DNA from: an uncultured Bacilli bacterium
GTDB taxonomy: Bacteria; Bacillota_I; Bacilli_A; RFN20; CAG-826
NCBI GenBank assembly: GCA_944327845.1
Contig: CALVHN010000005.1
Location: 1 to 64,000 of the forward strand
Length of the DNA stretch: 64,000 nt
Reading direction: 5' to 3'
The position numbers and the translations under genes are program-made. The notes below the pieces were generated by a model that saw only the letters and a list, made by a program, of their open reading frames with translations, had not been told where the DNA came from and did not search any database. Positions within the stretch are counted from its first letter, which is position 1; the number at the start of each line of letters is the position of its first letter. Positions 56,039-64,000 of this stretch are shown here, piece by piece.

Positions 56039-59000
56039 TTAATTAGCTTTTCCAAAGTATTCATATAAGTCTGTTGGGTAATCTTCATCGCCATCAGTTT
56101 CACCCATGAAGTAAGTTGTAGTAACGACAGCTTCTGAACCTTCTTCAGCATCCCAACTGCTCATTTCGTATAAGATTCCTAATCTTGAGGTTTCAGGATC
56201 ATATAAGAAAGAGATTCGATCAGTTAATTGATTTTCTTCTAAAACTCTACCTTCAATTCTGCCATTAACAATTCTCCAATAGAAACCTTTACTTCCAGCA
56301 GAAGTTCTTAATGTTCCAGTGTGATAAGTTTCAGTTGTATCAGCATCTATTTGAACTTCTTCAGTTTCTTCATTAAATTGAGCGGTGTGAGATTGTAAAT
56401 CTGTATGAACATATTCGACAATTTGATCTTGTTCGCCTTGAATTTTCCATGTACCATACATACCTTCTTCTGTAAGAGCATATCCTTTAACAAAATAGAT
56501 ATATAATTCATCTTTCTTTGAACTTGTATCTGGATCCCAGTTATCAGAAGTAATAGTTAAAGTAACTTTTTCACTATCATCAGTTACATGATAATTTGTT
56601 GCATCGATTTCTAATAATTCAGTGTCAGGATCATAGCTAAATTTAACGTTTTCATTAGATGAAGTAAATACAAGTGAAGTATTATCAGCACCAAGTGGTG
56701 AGGCTTTTAATGTAACGTAGGATTTTTTACTATCATAAACATAGACATAACCTGCGCCAGATTCTTCTGTTTCAACTAAATCATCTGTATTACCAGTCAT
56801 GGTGGTATCAAAATAGACAGATCTAACTGGAGTTGAATCTACTGTAACATCAATGTCCTTAGTATGTTCATTTGTTGTTTGATTACCGACTGTAAGAGTA
56901 GAAGTACCATTTTTAAGTGCACGATATTCAGAATAATTACCTCTTCCAATAACATCTTCATTAGTACTATTAATAATTTCATATTGCCAAATATCTAAAG
57001 CTGTTGTTGGAGAATAATCAATATCAAAGTTATCACCTTTTACGATTCTGTCACCTTTTTTAAGAACATTTTTAGTGTCATCAGAATTAAAGATATCGTT
57101 ATTAATTGTTACTTTTGAAATATCTGAGATGAAATATTGAGACATATCCATTGAAGGCATTTGATCTAAAGTTTCAGAATATTCATAACTAAATTCTAAT
57201 GTTTTAACTAATGTTCCTCTATTTTCTCCACCTGGAAGGAATCCTTCTTTACCTGCGTCAAAGTTATAATCATTTTGGTTGTAGACTTTTTCTTGATAAG
57301 TTCCAGCTAGTAAGCTTCCATCAGAGGTAAATGATAATTCAACATCATATTCATAATGTTCATAAAGATTACTTGATGCATCAACTAAAGTCTTATAAGA
57401 ATCAATAGTTGTGGTAAATGTTGAATCTGCATTTGCTGTAGTTGAGATATCAATATTTGAAGATTGTAAGTAATCAGAAGCAAATCCAACACGATATGCA
57501 TACATAATATCAAATTCAATAGAATTCATATCATGAGAGTAGTGATTTGCATCAAATGTAGCTTCTCTTAAAGAAGTTTCAACTCCTCCCTTATCTGGGA
57601 AGTTTTTCCAATTAGATGCATCAGCTTCAGCTTGAGTATCAAATACTTTAATATTAGCTGATTTTGCTTCAGTATCATCTTTCTTAGTTGGATCATTATC
57701 ACCCTCAATATAGGTATCGACAAATTGATAATTATCATCTTCTAAAGATTTATAAACAATTGCTTGTTGAACGCCTTGTAAATTAGTAACAGTTGCATAT
57801 GATTTATTATCTTGATAACGAGTAAATTCATAATGTTCTTGAGTTAATGAATTCTCATATGTTACTTTTTTAACATTTTCAGGATAAGTAGTTTCACTAC
57901 TTTTACCATGGTCGAATAGATTCTCTAAAGTTGTTGTGCTATTTGGTAAAGTATCAACTGAAACCCTTTTAATGTAAGCTGGTCTTAATTCAGCAGAAGG
58001 ATCATAGTAAAAATCATATGTAAATCCACCAGGAAGTTCGAATGATGTATCATCATCTCTTGATGTTTCAATACTTGCAAAACATTTATAGAAATCAAGA
58101 TCTTGATATGTTAATTGAGTTGGTTCATCTGTATCTCCTAATAGAGTGGTCCAATAAGCAAAGCTTGAATCTTCATTTAATTGAATACCTTTTGCTTCAT
58201 AAAGTCCTGTTTCAGTATTTTTAACTAAAGGAATATAATCAGCACCAGTTAAGACAACTTCACTATCTGTTGTTAGCCAAGTTAATTTTGCACGAATTGT
58301 GACATCTCTATCTGGCATTGTAAATGAATATTGGTTGTTACCAGTAGAAGTAAGTGGAGTATTATTCATTGTTATTTCTTCAATAGAAACAAGGTTGATA
58401 TCTTTAACTTTAGCAGTGAAAGTTACTGTTGAACCAACAGTAGCAGAATCTGGTCCTTCAAAAGTAACGCTTGTTGCAGTAATGTAATTAATTTTATATG
58501 TTGCAGGAGCAATTTCGCCGCCTTCAACTGTGATATCAATATATCCTGGATTATATCCATCAAGTTCAGCACTGATTCTTGCTTTTCCTTCACCTAATCC
58601 AGTAACAACACCGGTATTTGTGACCATTGCAACAGAAGAATTATTTGAACTAAATGTAACATTATTTAAAGCTACGCCTTTATCATCTTTAGCAGTTAAT
58701 TGAACTCTTTCATTAACTTTAAGTGTAGTGACATTATTTTCTGCAGTTAAAGTAATTGATTGAGTAATACTTGGATCAACGACTGTTAAAGAAAAAGAAG
58801 CAGTTTCATATCCATTAAGTTCAGCGCTAATTACTGTACTTCCTACATTAATAGGAGTAACAGTACCAAGTTTAGAATCAATAACAGCAACAGCTGCATT
58901 TGAGCTTCTCCATGTAACTTCTAAAGTTTCTCCAGCACTATTTTTAGCAGTTAAAGTTAAAGTATCACCTAAATTTAATGTATCTTTACTTCCTTCAATA

Positions 59001-59116
59001 GTAATTAAGTTTTGTGTTTCTTCAGTTGTATTATTATCACAAGAAGTAAAAGCAAAAGCTCCAAGACTTAAAATACCCGTTAAAGCTAATACATTTAATA
59101 ATTTAATTTTCTTCAT
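56039..59116 (-). CDS. Large Big_2/InlB-repeat-like lipoprotein
   Basis: The 1025-residue protein has lipobox FTSC (about residue 26). Two Big_2 modules (about 37-112 and 116-198; VTWRSSNAAVAVID, VTFSSNNSSVAMVTNTGVVT) are followed by an InlB-repeat-like module ending YSFTMPDRDVTIRA. A long central domain, apparently duplicated or enlarged, ends at SMDMSQYFISDISKV. Ig-like segments follow, and last a C-terminal readout domain starting MYGTWKIQGEQDQ. It shares its module set with the genes at 49146 and 60490. It is probably a surface adhesin or glycan-binding protein; no catalytic motif is visible. Confidence 0.8.
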   Translation of the reverse strand: MKKIKLLNVLALTGILSLGAFAFTSCDNNTTEETQNLITIEGSKDTLNLGDTLTLTAKNSAGETLEVTWRSSNAAVAVIDSKLGTVTPINVGSTVISAELNGYETASFSLTVVDPSITQSITLTAENNVTTLKVNERVQLTAKDDKGVALNNVTFSSNNSSVAMVTNTGVVTGLGEGKARISAELDGYNPGYIDITVEGGEIAPATYKINYITATSVTFEGPDSATVGSTVTFTAKVKDINLVSIEEITMNNTPLTSTGNNQYSFTMPDRDVTIRAKLTWLTTDSEVVLTGADYIPLVKNTETGLYEAKGIQLNEDSSFAYWTTLLGDTDEPTQLTYQDLDFYKCFASIETSRDDDTSFELPGGFTYDFYYDPSAELRPAYIKRVSVDTLPNSTTTLENLFDHGKSSETTYPENVKKVTYENSLTQEHYEFTRYQDNKSYATVTNLQGVQQAIVYKSLEDDNYQFVDTYIEGDNDPTKKDDTEAKSANIKVFDTQAEADASNWKNFPDKGGVETSLREATFDANHYSHDMNSIEFDIMYAYRVGFASDYLQSSNIDISTTANADSTFTTTIDSYKTLVDASSNLYEHYEYDVELSFTSDGSLLAGTYQEKVYNQNDYNFDAGKEGFLPGGENRGTLVKTLEFSYEYSETLDQMPSMDMSQYFISDISKVTINNDIFNSDDTKNVLKKGDRIVKGDNFDIDYSPTTALDIWQYEIINSTNEDVIGRGNYSEYRALKNGTSTLTVGNQTTNEHTKDIDVTVDSTPVRSVYFDTTMTGNTDDLVETEESGAGYVYVYDSKKSYVTLKASPLGADNTSLVFTSSNENVKFSYDPDTELLEIDATNYHVTDDSEKVTLTITSDNWDPDTSSKKDELYIYFVKGYALTEEGMYGTWKIQGEQDQIVEYVHTDLQSHTAQFNEETEEVQIDADTTETYHTGTLRTSAGSKGFYWRIVNGRIEGRVLEENQLTDRISFLYDPETSRLGILYEMSSWDAEEGSEAVVTTTYFMGETDGDEDYPTDLYEYFGKAN

Positions 59117-59159
59117 ATATTATAAAAACTCCTTTCTAAATTAAGTTATTTTTTGAAAA

Positions 59160-60137
59160 TTATTGTTTATTCATTTGAGGAGAATAAAAGTCGATTGAGT
59201 GTCCTTCACTATTATAAAATATAATTTCTTTTCCGTGGGTAAATACTGCTAAGGTATCTAAAACCCAAGTAGTAGTTGATTCAACGTTATTTACCGAAAA
59301 ACTAATCATATTTGGATATGGGAGAGTACTTACTTCATCTTTTTTAATTGTAAAAGTAATTGGATCAAAAGGTTCAATGCAATTACTTTGAGATGATAAA
59401 ATGCCACTTCCATCGTTTAAAAATGTAACTCTTGTTGAACCAGCTTGTCCATCATATCCGCCTAAACCAGTCCAATAATCATATTTTGATAATGTATATA
59501 AATAATCTTCCTCAGTTTCTAAAGCTGGAACAACAGTTAAATTTTGTCGATATAATAATGAACCAGTTGCACCATAAATTTCTAAAGTAGATTCTCCAAC
59601 ATTATGAGGAATAAGAACATTTTTTCCATTAGAATTTATGCTACTTTCAAAAACAGTTGGATTAGAAGAACGAACTTGAATAGGTAAATCTTTAGAATCT
59701 TTTGGTATTAAAGAAATTACACATTCTTCATTTTTAGTTAAGTAAGGAGTAACAGATAAATCAATTAAACCATCACCTACTGTTCCTGAACTGACTTTTT
59801 CAACTGGATCAAGTTTTGTATAACTAACAACATCAAGATTAACGGTATACAAAGTTGATGTAGCACTATTAACGCTAAGAACTGAATGACCAACTTCATT
59901 TCCAAAAATTCTATCCCCAACAATAGTAGCGACATTATTATTACTTGATGAGAATGTTAATTCTTCTTCATTTTCTATATCTAACTTAAGAGTATTAAGA
60001 ATTGAAGAAATCTCAACAGCGTCGGTTTCAGTAATATAATAAGTTAGTGGTTCATTAGGTTCTCCACATGAGGCAAGAGCTAATACGCTCGTTACGCTAA
60101 AACAAATTATTGCCCCTTTTTTTAAAAAACTACGCAT
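59160..60137 (-). CDS. Big_2-like lipoprotein with C-terminal readout domain
   Basis: The 325-residue protein has lipobox LASC (about residue 24). Two compact Ig-like modules follow (LTFSSSNNNVATIVGDRIFG, and IPKDSKDLPIQVRSSNPTVF), and a C-terminal domain with VTFLNDGSGILSSQ, similar in pattern to those ending the larger neighbours. It probably starts at the ATG at 60137; GGAGG is 12 bases upstream. A TTG nine bases earlier is only three bases from GGAGG, so the start is not certain. It lies 43 bp upstream of the 1025-residue gene and is likely cotranscribed with it. Confidence 0.72.
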   Translation of the reverse strand: MRSFLKKGAIICFSVTSVLALASCGEPNEPLTYYITETDAVEISSILNTLKLDIENEEELTFSSSNNNVATIVGDRIFGNEVGHSVLSVNSATSTLYTVNLDVVSYTKLDPVEKVSSGTVGDGLIDLSVTPYLTKNEECVISLIPKDSKDLPIQVRSSNPTVFESSINSNGKNVLIPHNVGESTLEIYGATGSLLYRQNLTVVPALETEEDYLYTLSKYDYWTGLGGYDGQAGSTRVTFLNDGSGILSSQSNCIEPFDPITFTIKKDEVSTLPYPNMISFSVNNVESTTTWVLDTLAVFTHGKEIIFYNSEGHSIDFYSPQMNKQ

Positions 60138-60489
60138 AAAATACAAATACCTCCTAGTATGTTTAAAAGTTTAGATAGTAAAAGCGTTGAGAGATATTTA
60201 AATTTAAAATCTTAATACTAACTTAATATAAAAATAACAAGAAAATAAATAAGTTTGTTTTTACATAAAAATCGATGAAAAAAAGAAAGTAATATATTTA
60301 TATAATAAGATTATTAAATAGTAACTTGTATTTAATAGTTACTTTTTAAAAACTAGTAAAAAATAAACAAGTAAAACAGATAAAAATAAAGGCTAATAAC
60401 ATTAAGTTAAAATTAAGATTAGAAAATAAGAAAAGATATAAAATTTTAAAACAATAAACTTTTAATAATTAAGTTTGGAGGATTTTTAT
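60138..60489. other. Divergent intergenic region between lipoprotein genes
   Basis: This stretch of about 350 bp is very A-rich with no gene. AGTAAC near 60320 and GTTACT near 60338 could form a short hairpin followed by T5. The promoters for both flanking lipoprotein genes should lie here, but I cannot place them confidently. The sequence just before the RBS of the next gene (TTTTAATAATTAAG, then GGAGGATTTTTAT) resembles repeat copy 5. Confidence 0.4.
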
Positions 60490-63400
60490 ATGTTAAAAAG
60501 AAAAATATTCTTAACGTTATCATCGTTTGCAATAGTTTCTGCTTTAGGATTTAGTTTATCTTCATGTAATGAAGAAAAACCAAGCGAAGTAGTTGAACAA
60601 AAATTTGATATTACTGTTGCATCGGTTAGTGGAGCAAAAGTAACTGTCGATAAAGAAACTGCTGTTGCAGGAGAAGCAGTAACAATTACTGTTAGTGAAG
60701 TAACTGAAGGGAAAATGGTAAGCGAAGTTAAAGTAAATGACATGGGTTTAGCTTTAACTACTACTAATAAATATACCTTTAATATGCCAGCAAAAGATGT
60801 AACAGTAACTGTTACCTTAGCTGATATTCCAGTTGAAGCAACTTATAAAGTAGATGTAAGTAAAGTTGATTCAAAAGTAAAAGTTACACCTGATAAAGCT
60901 GAAGCTCATGCTGGAGAAACTATTGAACTAGATGTTAAGTTATTAGATACAAATTTTAAAATTAAGTCGGTTTTTGCAGGGAATTTTAACATAGGACTTG
61001 ATTCTAATAATAAATATTCCTTTGTTATGCCTGCAAATGATGTTGTAATTCAAGTTAATTTAGAAGAAATTGTTCCAGTAGTCGTTGAAACTTTTGATGT
61101 TATTTTACCTACTGAAGAAAGTCCACTTTATGAAATTACTTGTGATGATTTATATGAACATGAAGCAGGTGATGTTGTAAGTTTTGATATTGTTAAGAAC
61201 TTTACCTATACCGATATTGTTGAAGTTAAAGCTAATGATATTGTTTTAACTTATACAACAAGTAATACTGAAACAAATACCTTTACTTATACATTCACTA
61301 TGCCAAAAAGTGATGTAACAATTACAGTTAATGCTATTGAAGATCCAACCTTAAAAACTTATCAATTAGTAGATGGAGAAGCTGAAGGAACATCTGGATA
61401 TAGCGTTAAATATGCTGTTGCTACAAGTTTATATGAGTCACCAACTGAATATATAACTAATGCCATTCCAGGACAAAAAATTGATATTTGGGTTACTGGA
61501 ACAGGGACTGATGCAACTAAAACTCCTGATAGATTGCGTATTGAAGTCGGAGAAGGAGAATCTAGAAAGGTTGAATGGCTTGATTTAGGTGATGAAAGAT
61601 TTAACTCAATTGAAAATAAATATTGTAAAGTTTATAAAGGCTATGTAATGCCAGTAGGAAATGTTAATACAACCATTTCTTTAATAGATGTTAAATATGA
61701 CATCAATTATCGTAGCAATGATGCTTATGAATTTTTTGATATGGTAGAAGCTGCTGAAGAAGGTGATTCAGTTTCATTAAGACCTGTTGCATATAAAGGA
61801 TATTATATAACCGGAGTTAAAGTTACTAACGACGATACAAAGGAAGAAATCGAAGTAACCTATAATGAATCAAGTAATTATTATTCATTTAGAATGCCTG
61901 CAAGTGAAGTTACTGTTGAAGCTTTATTTGAAAGTAATAAAGTTCAAGTTGGTATTAAAACTGATGCTCATGCTTCAATTTCTAATTTAAGATTAGGTTC
62001 TTCAAGTAACGATCCTATGACTGATAAAGTATTTGGACAAAATACTGATGATGACTTGGCTGTTTTAATTCCTGGAGATGAGTATTTCTACTTTGATGTT
62101 GTTGTTGATGATGGTTTTGTAATGCAATCATTAACTATCTTAGATAGTTTAGGAGAAGAAGTACATTATAGCGAATCGGGTAGTGCATATTATCTAAGAG
62201 AAATTCCTGAAGGTTCATTCACAATTGAAGTTAAAACTATTGCTGAAATTGCAACTGTTAGCTCAGTTAAAGTTGTTGATACAGAAGGAAATGATATTAC
62301 ATCTAATTTAACTGTTACTTATTACAATACTGATACTCCAATTGAAGGAGTTGGAATTCCAAGAGATGACAATTTAAGACTTGGTATTACATACACAGTA
62401 AGTGAAAGTATAACTAATGGAACTTATATTCCAACAAGTATTCAAGTTAATGAAGAAAGTCCAGATACCTTTTCTTACAATACAAGTGAAGGATTATATC
62501 TTGCTTCAATTGGTGATACTTTAACTCTTGAAGATAATGTTCAATTAGTACTTACTTTTGAATTTAAAGAAAACATCTTTGAAGAAAATTCTCCATATGT
62601 TGGTGATTTTAAAGGAAGAACAATTTCTACAAGTGGAAGTAATGCTTTCTTAAGATTTAATAGAACTGGAATTTATGGATATGGAAGCAGCGAAACATAT
62701 TTAGGAGATCAAAGTGGTACATTTAATGCCGATACTGAAGCTGTTGGATATTTAACTGGTGAATCTAAATATGGTAGTGATAGATTTTTAGTTGAAGATG
62801 AAGGCTATGTTTTCTATATTGAAAGCACAACTTCAATGAGTAGTAATGCTTTATTGTTAAAAGGAAATACTGAAAACGTAAAAATTAATACCGCACAATT
62901 CTATGAGGATGGTAGTTCAACTACTAGACATCTTGTTCAATTTAATGCAGGAGATTTAACAACATATGCTATTGTTGATCCAACAAATAAAAAATTAGAT
63001 GCTAATTTATCTATTGAAATTGTATCTGGAACTCCATTTAAAGTTGGTGCAGTTGTTAAAGTTAAAAATAGTACTGGAGAAGATGTAACAACATTAAAAT
63101 TTGATAGAGCTAATAGAGTTATTGAAGTTACATTAGATAATATGCAAGGTGAATATACTGCAGCGACTGATTCAGCTAATCAATATGGAACATTAGTTCT
63201 TGATGGTGCAGGAAGTGCAAGATTTACTGGTGAAAATGCATATTCTTATGCAAGCTTTGATTATACAGTTTCAGGAACAAGGATTACTTTAACTAATCCT
63301 TCAAGTGGTGTTTCTCAAATTATAGAATTTACTGTCGATACCAGCGCTAAAACTTATAGTGGTGATAACCTAGGAATGATTGATTTAGAAAATGTTGGTG

Positions 63401-63774
63401 GAGAAGGAGTAAGTTCTCGTGCTAATTATGATTCACCTGTTATTACAATTGGTGAAAATAAATATGTATTCAGATTCTATAATTATGGAGATGGTGATTC
63501 TAGATTTAGTTATGCTACTGTAGATAGTGAAGGTGGAGTCGGTGAGTTCACATATATTGGTTCCTCTAGTTATTGTGATTTAGTAGCTGATTTAAGAGGA
63601 GGTGAAGTTATCCTTACTCTTAATCCTACATCATCTGTTTATGATAGATATCAAAATCCAGAATCCGTTCAAATCAATATAAGTAATGGAACATTCGTTA
63701 TTAGTTGTACAGATTTCGGAGATGATAATATTAAGTTTACCTTCGATAATGTCACATTAACTAAGGCTGAATAA
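60490..63774 (+). CDS. Giant lipoprotein with repeated InlB-like modules
   Basis: The 1094-residue protein has lipobox LSSC (about residue 26). At least four InlB B-repeat-like modules follow, each closed by an F-x-MP-x-x-(D/E)-V motif: YTFNMPAKDVTVTV, YSFVMPANDVVIQV, YTFTMPKSDVTITV and YSFRMPASEVTVEA. A related unit carries GYVMPVGNVNTT. The C-terminal part has two or three readout-type beta domains (FLRFNRTGIYGYG, GTLVLDGAGSARFTG). I start at the ATG at 60490; the longer TTG frame begins inside the RBS (TTGGAGGA). It probably acts as an extended stalk presenting binding domains. No enzyme motif is visible. Confidence 0.8.
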   Translation: MLKRKIFLTLSSFAIVSALGFSLSSCNEEKPSEVVEQKFDITVASVSGAKVTVDKETAVAGEAVTITVSEVTEGKMVSEVKVNDMGLALTTTNKYTFNMPAKDVTVTVTLADIPVEATYKVDVSKVDSKVKVTPDKAEAHAGETIELDVKLLDTNFKIKSVFAGNFNIGLDSNNKYSFVMPANDVVIQVNLEEIVPVVVETFDVILPTEESPLYEITCDDLYEHEAGDVVSFDIVKNFTYTDIVEVKANDIVLTYTTSNTETNTFTYTFTMPKSDVTITVNAIEDPTLKTYQLVDGEAEGTSGYSVKYAVATSLYESPTEYITNAIPGQKIDIWVTGTGTDATKTPDRLRIEVGEGESRKVEWLDLGDERFNSIENKYCKVYKGYVMPVGNVNTTISLIDVKYDINYRSNDAYEFFDMVEAAEEGDSVSLRPVAYKGYYITGVKVTNDDTKEEIEVTYNESSNYYSFRMPASEVTVEALFESNKVQVGIKTDAHASISNLRLGSSSNDPMTDKVFGQNTDDDLAVLIPGDEYFYFDVVVDDGFVMQSLTILDSLGEEVHYSESGSAYYLREIPEGSFTIEVKTIAEIATVSSVKVVDTEGNDITSNLTVTYYNTDTPIEGVGIPRDDNLRLGITYTVSESITNGTYIPTSIQVNEESPDTFSYNTSEGLYLASIGDTLTLEDNVQLVLTFEFKENIFEENSPYVGDFKGRTISTSGSNAFLRFNRTGIYGYGSSETYLGDQSGTFNADTEAVGYLTGESKYGSDRFLVEDEGYVFYIESTTSMSSNALLLKGNTENVKINTAQFYEDGSSTTRHLVQFNAGDLTTYAIVDPTNKKLDANLSIEIVSGTPFKVGAVVKVKNSTGEDVTTLKFDRANRVIEVTLDNMQGEYTAATDSANQYGTLVLDGAGSARFTGENAYSYASFDYTVSGTRITLTNPSSGVSQIIEFTVDTSAKTYSGDNLGMIDLENVGGEGVSSRANYDSPVITIGENKYVFRFYNYGDGDSRFSYATVDSEGGVGEFTYIGSSSYCDLVADLRGGEVILTLNPTSSVYDRYQNPESVQINISNGTFVISCTDFGDDNIKFTFDNVTLTKAE

Positions 63775-63781
63775 GAATCTT

Positions 63782-63820
63782 AAAATGTTCAAAGAGGATA
63801 TTCTCCTCTTTGAACATTTT
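63782..63820 (+). terminator. Rho-independent terminator
   Basis: A perfect 17-bp stem (AAAATGTTCAAAGAGGA and its complement) closes a five-base loop and is followed by T-rich sequence. It lies seven bases after the giant lipoprotein's stop. Confidence 0.92.
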
Positions 63821-63825
63821 TATTA

Positions 63826-63862
63826 TGAAAACCTTGCTAAAATCCATTATTTTTTTAAAAAA
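63826..63862 (-). repeat. Dispersed intergenic repeat, copy 7
   Basis: Read on the minus strand, T6A7 is followed by TAATGG and then ATTTTAGCAAGGTTTTC. It follows the terminator at 63782-63820. A weaker plus-strand core (GATTTTGCGAAAATT) lies at about 63924-63938. Confidence 0.55.
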
Positions 63863-63994
63863 GTAAAATATTAGTCGAAATTTAATATCTATTTATTAAT
63901 CTACAATATTAAATTAGCATTAAGATTTTGCGAAAATTAATTAATCTATTATATATATACTATAAATTATTGAAATATTTTTGGAGGGGGTATT

Positions 63995-64000
63995 ATGAAA
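63995..64000 (+). CDS. Start of a gene cut by the window end
   Basis: Only ATG AAA is visible. A strong RBS (GGAGGGGG, 63983-63990) lies four bases upstream of the ATG. An MK start behind this spacing would fit another lipoprotein of the cluster, but nothing more can be said. Confidence 0.4.

Overview
The window looks like a chromosomal segment of a very AT-rich, low-GC Gram-positive bacterium, probably a host-associated member of the Bacilli (Erysipelotrichales, RF39 or Acholeplasmatales-like). The grounds are extreme A/T codon bias, the gene set (sufCDSUB, mnmG-rsmG-parA-parB, dnaD, recU, recX, yhaM, der, hup, ribU behind an FMN riboswitch) and many lipobox proteins. TGG is used for Trp and TGA is used as a stop (parA), so this is the standard code and not the Mycoplasma code. 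The lineage is an inference; no rRNA or tRNA gene is present to anchor it.

Layout. 1-2150: a decayed IS3-family (IS150-like) insertion sequence in gene-poor DNA, then a (TA)18 tract. 2150-4020: a lipoprotein and a tiny two-repeat protein. 4330-10460: a membrane-anchored GH3 beta-glucosidase with swapped domain order, paired with a large anchored Ig-like/propeller-like protein. 11240-14010: a divergent restriction-modification pair, with a C5 methylase on the minus strand and a Sau3AI-type endonuclease on the plus strand that is broken by one missing A in an A6 run. 14100-18220: a membrane protein and a single-frame fusion of a 12-helix sugar transporter to a GH2 glycosidase. 18560-24890: recX-yhaM, a HIT protein and two large lipoproteins, one with a parvulin-like foldase domain. 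25110-33894: nine tightly packed or overlapping genes, the SUF Fe-S assembly operon running into mnmG, rsmG, parA and parB. 33910-42390: housekeeping genes (ribU, ferredoxin, cmk, der, gpsA, hup, a short CCA-adding enzyme, dnaD, nth, recU, a DEDDh exonuclease, tetR). 42545-45773: an ABC exporter and an XRE membrane regulator. 45930-48974: a CysQ-like phosphatase, an M6-like metalloprotease lipoprotein and nfu. 49146-63774: a run of six large lipoproteins built from Big_2-like and InlB-repeat-like modules. The window ends two codons into another gene.

Themes. The carbohydrate genes (GH3, transporter-GH2 fusion) and the large lipoprotein repertoire suggest a cell surface specialised for contact with host or dietary polymers; this is inference. 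Two signals cut across the annotation. A dispersed repeat of about 35 bp (a T-run/A-run box followed by a GTTTTGCAAGG-like core) sits in intergenic DNA just after gene ends or terminators, in both orientations. A set of genes without Shine-Dalgarno sites has a -10 hexamer only 6-11 nt upstream of the ATG, which predicts leaderless or nearly leaderless transcripts.
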